Assembly (NCBI GenBank): GCA_023252055.1
Contig: JAHEXP010000010.1
Location: 1 to 39,607, forward strand
Direction: 5' to 3'
DNA: 39,607 nt
Source of the DNA: Coriobacteriia bacterium
GTDB lineage: Bacteria; Actinomycetota; Coriobacteriia; Anaerosomatales; PALSA-660
Part shown: piece after piece, positions 23,149 through 30,397 of the stretch
Layout: each line of letters starts with the position of its first letter
Numbering within the stretch: the first letter of the stretch is position 1
Notes under the pieces: model-generated
Seen by the model: only the letters and a program-made list of their open reading frames with translations
The model's database searches: none
Told to the model about the DNA's origin: nothing
Translations under genes and position numbers: made by a program

Positions 23149-24768
23149 CTATTCGACGGCCATGATGAGCGGATAGAGCGGCTGTTCACCTCGGTGGGTC
23201 TCGATCTCGAGTTCCGGATGCGCGGACTGGAGCGCCTCTGCGATGTCGTCGAGCGCGTCGTCGTCGAGGTCGGCGCCGGCAAGGAGCGTGAGTGTCTCCA
23301 TGCCGGGGGCGATGACGTCGAGCAGGCGGGCCGCCACGTCGGCGATCCCGTCACCGATGACCTCGATCTCGTGGTCCACGATACCGATGAGCTGTCCGGC
23401 CTTGATCGCGCCCGCCTTGCCCTTGGAGTCCTTGATGGCGGTGGTCACCTCGCCGGTTATGACCGCCTCGGCAGCCGCCGTCATCTCGGAGATGTTGACC
23501 TCCAGGGATGCGGTCGGGTCCGCCACCAGCAGCGCCGCGAATGCCTCAGGCACAGATGACGTGGGGACCACGCCAACGGGCTTGCCAGCGATCCCGACGG
23601 TTTGGTTGGCGGCGAGGATGATGTTGCGGTTGTCCGGAAGGACGATGACGGATCTGGCCGGCACTCGTTCGATCGCCTCGAGCAGCTCCGCGGTCGACGG
23701 GTTCATCGTCTGCCCACCCGAGACCACTTCGTCGACGCCGAGGCTGCGCAGGATATCCGCGAGACCGGAGCCCGCGGCGACGGCAACGAAGCCGATCTCC
23801 TTGTGGTCGGCGGCCTCCTGCCGGATCGCTTCCGCGCGCTGCGCGGTCTGCATCTTCATATTGTGGATGTGGACCTCGGCCACCTCGCCGCGTTGCAGCG
23901 AATAGGCCAGGGCTTGGTCCGGATGATCGGTGTGGACGTGGATCTTCAGCTGGTCGGGCGAGCCGACCACCAGCTGCGAGCCACCGATCGTCACGAGGTA
24001 GTCCTCGATCTCCACACGGTCGAGTCCCTCTCCATGGAGCAGGAACTCCGTGCAGTAGAGGTACTCGGTGTCGTCCCAGTCGTCCTCCGGGGACACGGAC
24101 AAGATCGGCGCCTTGGCCACGGTGACGTCGAACTCGCGCAGTCCATGTCCGGCGAGGCCGGCGGTGAAGCCCTCGGCGAGAATGGCGAGCCCGTAGCCGC
24201 CGGCGTCCACGACGCCGGCCTCCTTGAGGACCGGCAACAGGTCGGGTGTCCGCTTCACGGATTCGTACGCGGCATCGACGACTGTCTCGAGCAGGGCGCC
24301 GATGTCGGCGCCTGCCTCCGCGGCCGGGCGAGCGGCCTCCGCCATGTCCCGCAGAACGGTGAGCATCGTCCCTTCCACCGGACGGCGGACCGCCTGGAAC
24401 GCCACCGTGACGGCACGATCGAGACACTCGGCGACCACAAGAGCGTCCACGCGGTCGACTTCCGTGAGCGGCTCGCACAGGCCGCGCAGTATCTGACTGA
24501 GGATGACCCCGGAGTTGCCGCGTGCACCCATGAGCGAGCCGTGGGTGACTGCGTGCGCGATGCTCTCCGCGGAGGGCGCGGCCCCGAGTTTCGCCATCTC
24601 TGTGACGACGGCATCCATCGTCAGGGACATGTTGGTCCCGGTGTCCCCGTCCGGGACCGGGAAGACGTTGAGGCGGTTGACCTCCTCGCGACGGTCCTTG
24701 AGGGCCGCGGTGGCTGCGAGGACGAGTTCGACCGCGCCGGGATGTGCCGGCGTGCTGGGCTCGGTCAC
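23149..24768 (-). CDS. fakA: Fatty acid kinase catalytic subunit (DAK2 domain, FakA-like)
   Basis: FakA phosphorylates FakB-bound fatty acids to acyl-phosphate for phospholipid synthesis. The 539 residues have an N-terminal DhaL-type kinase domain with the Mg-binding VFPVPDGDTGTNMS (about 35-48) and GSLMGARGNSGVILSQIL. A middle domain follows, then a C-terminal DegV-like domain that contacts FakB. GTG at 24768 overlaps the asp23 stop as GTGA; a longer upstream frame is an artefact of that overlap. Neighbours asp23 upstream and degV downstream match FakA loci of Gram-positive bacteria. Confidence 0.92.
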   Translation of the reverse strand: MTEPSTPAHPGAVELVLAATAALKDRREEVNRLNVFPVPDGDTGTNMSLTMDAVVTEMAKLGAAPSAESIAHAVTHGSLMGARGNSGVILSQILRGLCEPLTEVDRVDALVVAECLDRAVTVAFQAVRRPVEGTMLTVLRDMAEAARPAAEAGADIGALLETVVDAAYESVKRTPDLLPVLKEAGVVDAGGYGLAILAEGFTAGLAGHGLREFDVTVAKAPILSVSPEDDWDDTEYLYCTEFLLHGEGLDRVEIEDYLVTIGGSQLVVGSPDQLKIHVHTDHPDQALAYSLQRGEVAEVHIHNMKMQTAQRAEAIRQEAADHKEIGFVAVAAGSGLADILRSLGVDEVVSGGQTMNPSTAELLEAIERVPARSVIVLPDNRNIILAANQTVGIAGKPVGVVPTSSVPEAFAALLVADPTASLEVNISEMTAAAEAVITGEVTTAIKDSKGKAGAIKAGQLIGIVDHEIEVIGDGIADVAARLLDVIAPGMETLTLLAGADLDDDALDDIAEALQSAHPELEIETHRGEQPLYPLIMAVE

Positions 24769-25112
24769 TTGCGGACCTTGATGCCCTGGACGTGCACGTT
24801 GACGGCGTCGACGCGCACCTCCGCCCCGCTCTGCACCACATACTTCACGCGGTCGGACATCGTGTGCGCGACCTCCGCGAGATTCGTGCCGTACTCGGCG
24901 ACGACGTACAGGTCGATCACGACGCTCTCGCCGTCGGACGTCACGCGGACGCCCTTGCGCAACTTCTCCTGCGACAACATCTGTGCGACGCCGTCTCGGA
25001 GCGTGGGGCTGGCCATGGCGACGATGCCATAGCACTCGAGGGCAGCGAAACCGGCGATGTCCGCAAGGACGTCATTGCCGATGTTGACCGCGCCGGTGAC
25101 CGGCGTGCTCAT
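24765..25112 (-). CDS. Asp23/Gls24 family envelope-stress protein
   Basis: A 115-residue member of the Asp23/Gls24/AmaP-associated family, shown by GNDVLADIAGFAALECYGIVAM near the N-terminus and VDLYVV-like VIDLYVVAEYGTNLAEVA, then the terminal VNVHVQGIKV. These cytoplasmic proteins associate with the cell envelope and commonly lie upstream of fakA, as here. ATG at 25112 overlaps the stop of the DUF1858 gene by one base. Its molecular function is unclear. Confidence 0.9.
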   Translation of the reverse strand: MSTPVTGAVNIGNDVLADIAGFAALECYGIVAMASPTLRDGVAQMLSQEKLRKGVRVTSDGESVVIDLYVVAEYGTNLAEVAHTMSDRVKYVVQSGAEVRVDAVNVHVQGIKVRK

Positions 25113-25324
25113 CAGTCCACCTCACTGTCGGGATCGTTGAGTGCGTTCAGGTCCGCGAGTAGCTCCGCGAGCGGGATGTCGTGCATCGTGGCAACCGACG
25201 ACAGGGACTCCATGTCCGCGCCGAGGCAGACGGCGCATGCCAGCCCGTGACTCTCGAACACAGAGGCCGCTTCCGCGTGGGAGGTGAGAACATCTCTGAT
25301 CAGCGTGTCCTGCGTGTACGCCAT
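25112..25324 (-). CDS. DUF1858 domain protein
   Basis: A 70-residue protein matching the small DUF1858 helical domain: DTLIRDVLTSHAEAASVFESHG, then CAVC (Cys30, Cys33) and ADMESLSSVATMHDIPLAELLADLNAL. The domain is often found with hybrid-cluster and disulfide/redox proteins, and the CxxC suggests redox or metal binding, but no activity is known. ATG at 25324 has GGAGG 5 bases upstream. It heads the operon leading to asp23, fakA, degV and recG, divergent from rpmB. Confidence 0.85.
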   Translation of the reverse strand: MAYTQDTLIRDVLTSHAEAASVFESHGLACAVCLGADMESLSSVATMHDIPLAELLADLNALNDPDSEVD

Positions 25325-25383
25325 CTCATCCTCCACAGGTTGCCTCTTAAGGCCCGGCGAACCCGGCCCATCCCACCGTCTCA

Positions 25384-25403
25384 CATACGCGTATGGCAGT
25401 ATA
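25384..25403 (-). promoter_or_regulatory. Candidate -10 and adjoining 12-bp palindrome for the DUF1858-fakA-recG operon
   Basis: TATACT at 25398-25403 on the minus strand is a five-of-six -10 match, about 75 bases before the gene. CATACGCGTATG at 25384-25395 is a perfect 12-bp palindrome covering the predicted transcription start. No strong -35 is seen. The rest of the 238-base divergent region holds the rpmB promoter and nothing else recognisable. Confidence 0.4.
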
Positions 25404-25450
25404 GCCGCCCCGGTCGCGACTCGCATCACGCGCCGATGCCGGTTGTGCTG

Positions 25451-25480
25451 TTGTGACGGACCGTGTCGCTGTGCTAGCAT
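25451..25480 (+). promoter_or_regulatory. Promoter for rpmB
   Basis: TTGTGA (25451-25456) and TAGCAT (25475-25480) are separated by 18 bases, with an extended TGn just before the -10 (TGTGCTAGCAT). This is the best-formed promoter in the window. The predicted 5' leader is about 75 bases and ends in a strong GAAGGAGA ribosome-binding site. Confidence 0.6.
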
Positions 25481-25562
25481 CACCTCCGCTTCGCCCCTTG
25501 ATCAAGACACCCCAGCGCGGTGGATGAAGTGCGCCGCCGGGACTTAAGAAGGAGAGATACGG

Positions 25563-25751
25563 ATGTCGAAGGTCTGCAGCGTGTGCGGAAAGGCGCCGGC
25601 CGCCGGTCGTAACGTCAGCCACTCGCACCGCGTCACCAATCGCATCATCCGCCCGAACATCCAGCGCGTGTACGCGGTGGTCGAGGGCACCCGCAAGCAG
25701 ATCAACGTCTGCACCAAGTGCATGAAGGCCGGCAAGATCGTTCGCGGCTAA
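25563..25751 (+). CDS. rpmB: 50S ribosomal protein L28
   Basis: A 62-residue ribosomal protein with MSKVCSVCGKAPAAGRNVSH and CTKCMKAGKIVRG; the two CxxC pairs mark the zinc-binding form. NRIIRPNIQRV in the middle is typical. ATG at 25563 is preceded by a near-consensus GAAGGAGAG. It is a single-gene transcript on the plus strand, divergent from the DUF1858 operon and convergent with the HD-GYP-like gene, with its own promoter and hairpin. Confidence 0.97.
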   Translation: MSKVCSVCGKAPAAGRNVSHSHRVTNRIIRPNIQRVYAVVEGTRKQINVCTKCMKAGKIVRG

Positions 25752-25781
25752 CAGGCACTCGCACTCACGTTCGCACTGAAG

Positions 25782-25811
25782 ACGGCCCGGTGGAGTTCCC
25801 CACCGGGCCGT
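25782..25811. terminator. Hairpin between rpmB and the convergent HD-GYP-like gene
   Basis: A perfect 12-bp stem (arm ACGGCCCGGTGG, its reverse complement at 25800-25811) with a 6-base loop. It lies 30 bases after rpmB and 36 bases beyond the end of the facing gene, so it can serve both. The downstream T-run is short (TTC on the plus strand). Confidence 0.65.
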
Positions 25812-25846
25812 TCGCATGTCCGGATTCCGGTAACACGTCCGGTCCG

Positions 25847-27826
25847 TCAGTCGAGCAGGGCCAGCTCGGGGTCGCGGGCCAAGAGCTCCGAGAACGCCTC
25901 GACCACGCTCGGGTCGAACTGTCCCCCGGCGCCGCGGTCGAGCTCTTCGAGTGCCTCGCCGAGGGTCAGGGCATCGCGGTACGGCCGCGGGGAGGTCATC
26001 GCGACGAACGCGTCCGTGACCGCGAGGATGCGCGATCCCATCGGTATCGAGGCGCCCGATAGTCCGGTGTCGTAGCCGTCACCGTCGAAACGCTCGTGGT
26101 GATGCCGGACCATAGGCGCGAGGCGCTCCAGCGAGGGCACCCGCTGGAGGACGTCGGAAGCGACCTTCGGATGCGCGCGCACGAGCCCGCGATCGACGGT
26201 GGACAGCGGACGGTCGATGGCGCCCACAGACCCCGTCGCGAGCCCCATCCCCACATCGTGGAGGATCGCAGCGATGCGGAGCGAGACGACGTCCTCGGCC
26301 TCGAGCCCCATCTCCTCGGCAAGAGCGGCCGAAAGGACGGCGGTGCGCCGGGAGGCCCCACGACGGTACGGGTCGTCGGACTCGAGCGCGGTCGCCAGGG
26401 CCTGAAGGTTCTCGAGGTAGAGGTCCCAGGACTGCTCCGCCGCAGTCGCGTTACGCATCGCCACCGCCGTCTGCGTTCCGAGGATCGCGAGGGCGCGCAC
26501 ATACGCATCGGTGAGCCGCGCGGGGAACGCGCGTGCGCCGACGTTGATCACACCGAAAGAGCCCTTGTCGTCGGCGATGGGCACGCTGACCGAGGACAAC
26601 ACGCCATGGCGCCGGAGCCCGGAGCGCCCGGGCAGATCCTCGATCAGCAGCGGGGACGATGAGACGTAGACGGTACCTGCGATCCCCTCTCCGCCGTCGA
26701 CGGAGGTGGTCGCGATGACGTCCGCGGAGAGGCCGTGTGACGCGACGATTCGAAGCGGTCCGTCGACGCCGTCAGGCACCATGACGGAGCCGGTGGAAGC
26801 GCCCGCGACCAGCATGGCGCTCTCGAGAGCCGCGGACAGCACCTCCTCGCCTGCGATGCCCGACGTGAGCTGCTGCGCCGCCTGGAGGAGCAGGACGGCG
26901 GTGTCCATCTCGGAGCGCGCAACGTGTACGGCAAGTGCCGCGGTGAGCGACCCGCGCAAGACGGCCGACACCTCGTTGAGAACGACCGCTGCGGGCGCGG
27001 GATCGGCGACCACGACGTCGACGGCTGCGATCCCGCGGACCTCGGGTGTCCCGACGGGGACCGCATAGCGCCACGCGCCCTCGAGGGATTCGAGCGAGTC
27101 CACATCGTCCAGCGGCCGGAAAACGGCGGTGCGCGTTGTAGCGCTGGAGCCGAGGATCGGATCTGTGAGCGGAACGGGATCACTGCCGGGCACGCGCGGG
27201 CCGAAGGCCGCGACCAGCCGCAGCGTGGCGGTGGGGGTGTCCTCGAGCCACAGGTGCGCGGAGAGCGTGTCGAACCGCTCGGCGATCGCGTCGTAGAAGG
27301 ACATGAGTACGACGGCCGGCTGGACGGAGAACGGAGTACGCACCGAGGGGATGCCGGACACGTCTGACTCATCGGCAGCGGTCTCGGGCCCAACCGCCCC
27401 GGCGGCCATCATGGGAACGGACTCGGGCCCGACCTCAGCCATATCCGGCGTCGGCTCCATGGCCGTCACCTGGGACGGCTGGCCCTCCGCAGGATCCCCG
27501 GGCACATCCTCCTTCATCGCCTCATCGACGACGACGGATCCCACGATGACCTCGGGAGCGGCAGGCGCGGACTCGGCCATCGATGTCGACACGGGGGGCG
27601 CCGCCGGAGACTCAGCGGCGATGGACGGCGAAGCGACCGATGAGGCGAGAGATGCGGATGCGGCCTCCTTGGCGCGGCGTTTGGCGCCTCCGCGGGAGAG
27701 CACGACGATCGCAAGGAGCGCGCAGGCGCCCGCTGCTATAGCGAGCACGAGAGATCCGTCGCGAAGCGCCGTACCCCCGAGCGCAGCCGCAGCGATCACC
27801 AGCAGAAGTACCGTCAAGAACCGCAC
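25847..27826 (-). CDS. Membrane GAF and HD-GYP-like signalling protein
   Basis: From the GTG at 27826 (AGGGGAG 5 bases upstream) the protein has 659 residues: two hydrophobic segments (about 3-20 and 26-44), a low-complexity Ala/Pro/Glu linker to about 165, a GAF-like region (170-300), a clearer GAF domain (about 320-460) and a C-terminal HD-GYP-type domain (475-655). Metal-ligand residues are kept (His523-Asp524, His552, His576-His577, Asp605) and RPYRDA follows. However, the signature reads HDVGMG instead of HDIGK and HHERFDGDGYD instead of GYP. Activity on cyclic di-GMP is therefore uncertain. An ATG at 27886 is an alternative start but overlaps thiN and lacks a good ribosome-binding site. 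Confidence 0.85.
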   Translation of the reverse strand: MRFLTVLLLVIAAAALGGTALRDGSLVLAIAAGACALLAIVVLSRGGAKRRAKEAASASLASSVASPSIAAESPAAPPVSTSMAESAPAAPEVIVGSVVVDEAMKEDVPGDPAEGQPSQVTAMEPTPDMAEVGPESVPMMAAGAVGPETAADESDVSGIPSVRTPFSVQPAVVLMSFYDAIAERFDTLSAHLWLEDTPTATLRLVAAFGPRVPGSDPVPLTDPILGSSATTRTAVFRPLDDVDSLESLEGAWRYAVPVGTPEVRGIAAVDVVVADPAPAAVVLNEVSAVLRGSLTAALAVHVARSEMDTAVLLLQAAQQLTSGIAGEEVLSAALESAMLVAGASTGSVMVPDGVDGPLRIVASHGLSADVIATTSVDGGEGIAGTVYVSSSPLLIEDLPGRSGLRRHGVLSSVSVPIADDKGSFGVINVGARAFPARLTDAYVRALAILGTQTAVAMRNATAAEQSWDLYLENLQALATALESDDPYRRGASRRTAVLSAALAEEMGLEAEDVVSLRIAAILHDVGMGLATGSVGAIDRPLSTVDRGLVRAHPKVASDVLQRVPSLERLAPMVRHHHERFDGDGYDTGLSGASIPMGSRILAVTDAFVAMTSPRPYRDALTLGEALEELDRGAGGQFDPSVVEAFSELLARDPELALLD

Positions 27827-27869
27827 GCGTGCTCCCCTCTCGATGACACGCGAGATCACCCCAGACGCT

Positions 27870-28523
27870 TCAGTATAGACCCGCATCCATGTCTTCCAGC
27901 AGGAGAACGACGAGCGTCCCTGCCCTGCAGCTCACGCTCACCGGGCCTCCAAGGGCGCGGTTGCTCACGCCCCAACCGGACAGGGCCTGAAGGGAGGCGT
28001 CTTCCAAGATCCATTCGGTGCCCGTGACGCGCACGCCGCAGGCGTCGCCGACCGCAAGTACGCTCAGGGTCGCCCCGGCCGGCGACTCGATGTCCAGCGG
28101 TGCGCCCGCAGCGCACGTCCAGGCCCGCCAGCCGGGCTCCACCGCTCGCGCTCCCGCACCCGCGCGCGTAAGTGCCCCGAAGGCGGCCAGTGTGTGATCC
28201 AAGCGCGCCGAGAACGCACACGTCACCACGATGGGCGCGTCGCCGTTCGCCCGCGCGGCGTCGATCGCCAACTCCAGATCGGTCTCGTCCTTCTCGCGCG
28301 CGTGCGTTTCCACGCGCGCGCCGAGAGCGGCGAGACGCTGCGCCGCTCCGGCTGTGGCGCTGTCGAAGTCGCCGACGACCACGTCCGGCACACGGCCGAG
28401 ACCCGCGCACCACTCACCGGCCGCGTCGGCCGCGACGACGGTGGCTGCTTCTGCCAGCAACGAGGTGTAGAACGCCTCGCAGCCCGGCACCGGTGCGGCT
28501 CCGACTACCAGCGTCCAGTTCAT
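27870..28523 (-). CDS. thiN: Thiamine pyrophosphokinase
   Basis: Converts thiamine to thiamine pyrophosphate with ATP. The 217 residues show VVVGDFDSA (about 48-56), EKDETDLELAID (77-88) and SARLDHTLAAFGAL, the metal- and ATP-site motifs of the ThiN family. A C-terminal beta-rich thiamine-binding part follows. ATG at 28523 overlaps the thiT stop as ATGA, so uptake and activation of thiamine are co-translated behind the leader at 29152-29275. Confidence 0.93.
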   Translation of the reverse strand: MNWTLVVGAAPVPGCEAFYTSLLAEAATVVAADAAGEWCAGLGRVPDVVVGDFDSATAGAAQRLAALGARVETHAREKDETDLELAIDAARANGDAPIVVTCAFSARLDHTLAAFGALTRAGAGARAVEPGWRAWTCAAGAPLDIESPAGATLSVLAVGDACGVRVTGTEWILEDASLQALSGWGVSNRALGGPVSVSCRAGTLVVLLLEDMDAGLY

Positions 28524-29080
28524 CGCGCGGGCACCGCCTTCTCAAGGGTCGGAAGGACGGCCACGGCGGCTGCGGCGCACAGCAGCAGCGACGGGCCGAC
28601 GTACGAAAGGTTGTACACGGCGGAGTAGAGCCACACCGGCTGGTCACCCGCGAAGCTCGCGAAGAAGACGACGCCCGACCAGAAGTGCATCGCGAACCGC
28701 AGGACCGAACCCAGCACGATCGCCGGCACGGCCACGGTCCAGACGGCGCGGCCCATCGTCCCCCGCTCCACGGCGCGACGCCACAGCGGGGAGAGGGCGC
28801 CGGCGGCGCCGATCATCATGTACGCGAGTGGATAGTCGAGAAGCACCTGCGCCCAGTTGAAGATGTACGGGTCGACCGTGAGGTCCAGAAGGCCGTAGAG
28901 GGCACCTGCAGCCAAGCCCGGCTTCAGCCCGCGCCTCAGCGCGAACACGAACAGCGGGAGCATGTTGAGCGAGATCGTCCCGCCGTTGGGCATGCGGAAC
29001 ACCGCAAAGCGCGCGAGCACCCAGGCAAGGCCGATCGACAGGGCCATCTCGACAAGTACCCTCGTTCTCGTACCGGTCAT
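28520..29080 (-). CDS. thiT: Energy-coupling-factor thiamine transporter S component ThiT
   Basis: Membrane substrate-binding subunit of an ECF importer for thiamine. The 186 residues form about six hydrophobic helices. MTGTRTRVLVEMALSIGLAW, PNGGTISLNMLPLFVFALRRG and MHFWSGVVFFASFA are recognisable ThiT segments. ATG at 29080 has AAGGGAG 8 bases upstream. The ECF A/A'/T subunits are not in the window and are probably shared. It is coupled to thiN and preceded by a TPP-riboswitch-like leader. Confidence 0.93.
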   Translation of the reverse strand: MTGTRTRVLVEMALSIGLAWVLARFAVFRMPNGGTISLNMLPLFVFALRRGLKPGLAAGALYGLLDLTVDPYIFNWAQVLLDYPLAYMMIGAAGALSPLWRRAVERGTMGRAVWTVAVPAIVLGSVLRFAMHFWSGVVFFASFAGDQPVWLYSAVYNLSYVGPSLLLCAAAAVAVLPTLEKAVPAR

Positions 29081-29151
29081 CGCTACCACTCCCTTCGCGC
29101 CGGAACTTCGGTCCGGCACACGGCGACGACCGTGCGGGGGTGGTGCAAGAG

Positions 29152-29275
29152 CGGAGGAGCGTGCGTCCTCCGGATCCGTCGTGCGGCGCCGCATTACCGG
29201 CACCGTCGTCTTCTCGGTCGCGACCAGGTGCGGGTCGCCTCTCAGCCACGCTCTACGCGGCTCCCGACACGGTGT
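29152..29275 (-). promoter_or_regulatory. TPP-riboswitch-like leader of thiT-thiN
   Basis: Reading the minus strand: a CGGG strand, a P3-like stem (GCCGCG/CGTGGC), the hallmark CTGAGA (29240-29245), the returning CCCG, then ACCTG (29225-29229) and CCGGTAATGCGG (TAATGC at 29191-29196). These are the key TPP aptamer blocks in the right order before a thiamine transporter. Unusually, about 20 extra bases separate ACCTG from the TAATGC arm, and the closing strand is poorly conserved. A 7-bp hairpin (29152-29172) follows without a U-run, which fits translational rather than transcriptional control, although this is inference. Confidence 0.62.
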
Positions 29276-29309
29276 GGTTCCTTGCGCACCCGGTTGGTAC
29301 GCACGACAA

Positions 29310-29315
29310 ATCCTA
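29310..29315 (-). promoter_or_regulatory. Candidate extended -10 promoter for thiT-thiN
   Basis: The minus strand reads CTCTGCTAGGATTTG: TGn plus TAGGAT. The predicted start lies about 30 bases before the riboswitch-like element, a sensible geometry. No good -35 is present. The remainder of the 297-base gap between the M23 gene and thiT is the leader described separately and a small GCACC/GGTGC inverted repeat near 29350-29360. Confidence 0.45.
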
Positions 29316-29377
29316 GCAGAGCGAGGACGACGGCCACCGGCACGTTCCCGCACCGGGTGCTTGAGTGGACCGTCCGG

Positions 29378-30397
29378 CTACTCCATACCGCGCAGATAGG
29401 GGTACGGGTTCACCCATCTGCCGTGCGGGCCCATCTGGAAGTGGACGTGGCATGCACCGCCCGACGCGTTGCCGGTGTTTCCGACGTAGCCGATGAGCTC
29501 GCCCTGCTTCACGTGGCGGGCCCCTCCCGCGTAGCGGTCCAGGTGGGCGTAGTAGTAGACCCAGCCGTTGTTGCCGGTCAGCGTTATCGACTTCCCGCCA
29601 AGGCTGTTCCAATGCGGGCGGATCGTCCCGCTCGTGACCGCCACGACCGGCGTGCCGCGCGGGGACATGATGTCGGTGCCCATGTGGTGTCGGCCTCCAG
29701 AGCGCGGTGCACCCCAGGTGTTGGAGTAGTAGTGGTTCCCCCGGACCGGGAAGGTCAGGCCGTTGGGCCCCGGCGGATGCGAACCCCCCGATTGCGCTGC
29801 GATCGCAGCGAGCACGCGGTCGTACTGACTCTTCTTCGCCGACAGCTGCGCCTGCATCGCGTTGTAGTGCTTGGCCGCTGTCGCGAGTTCGCTCTTCTCG
29901 ACCTTGGCGTCCGCCACAAGCTTCACGCGGTCCGCCTGCAAGGCGTTGCGGGTGTCCTTGACGTCTTTGACGAGCGTGGCGTCTCGCGCGGCGATCAACG
30001 TGATGAAGTCGAGACGGGTGACGAAGTCCTCCCACGTCGCCGATCCGAGGATGAACTCGAAGACCCCGAGGTCACCGCCTTCTCGGTACAGGGCGTCGGC
30101 GCGTGATCCCAACGCGGCCTCGGCGGATGTGAGCTTCTTGGTGGCCGTCCGGATACGCGCGTCGGTCTGCTTGATGCGGTACTGGGTGTTCTCGACCGCC
30201 GTGACGGCGGCCTCGTAGGCGTCCCCGGCCGGCGCGGCGGAGGCCCGCAGCGCCGCGAGCTGGGCTCTCAGTTGCGCGACAGTGGCGGCGGCAGCGGGCG
30301 CCGGTGACGCGAGCGGCTGCAGGGCGGCAGCGGCGACGCAGACCGCGAGGAAGCAGGTTCGGACGAGGCGGCGTGACCGGCGTCCCACCGGCGTCAT
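29378..30397 (-). CDS. Coiled-coil M23 peptidoglycan endopeptidase (EnvC/CwlO-like layout)
   Basis: Secreted zinc metallopeptidase predicted to cut peptidoglycan cross-links. The 339 residues have a signal peptide (basic start, hydrophobic 15-29, ending SPAPAAAA), a coiled coil (about 38-200) broken by LYREGGDLGVFEFILGSATW, and a C-terminal LytM domain. The catalytic set is intact: HHMGTD (His238, Asp242), YYYAHLD (His285) and HVHF (His317, His319). Similar coiled-coil hydrolases are switched on by FtsEX; no ftsEX is in the window. ATG at 30397 overlaps the PASTA gene stop as ATGA, pointing to joint action. Confidence 0.9.
   Translation of the reverse strand: MTPVGRRSRRLVRTCFLAVCVAAAALQPLASPAPAAAATVAQLRAQLAALRASAAPAGDAYEAAVTAVENTQYRIKQTDARIRTATKKLTSAEAALGSRADALYREGGDLGVFEFILGSATWEDFVTRLDFITLIAARDATLVKDVKDTRNALQADRVKLVADAKVEKSELATAAKHYNAMQAQLSAKKSQYDRVLAAIAAQSGGSHPPGPNGLTFPVRGNHYYSNTWGAPRSGGRHHMGTDIMSPRGTPVVAVTSGTIRPHWNSLGGKSITLTGNNGWVYYYAHLDRYAGGARHVKQGELIGYVGNTGNASGGACHVHFQMGPHGRWVNPYPYLRGME

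Noticed and set aside
28172-30106. A 644-codon open frame on the plus strand, antisense to thiN, thiT and the M23 gene
   Set aside because: The translation is Arg/Pro/His-rich with no domain pattern. It mirrors the real minus-strand genes and arises from high GC content, as do many similar frames in the window.
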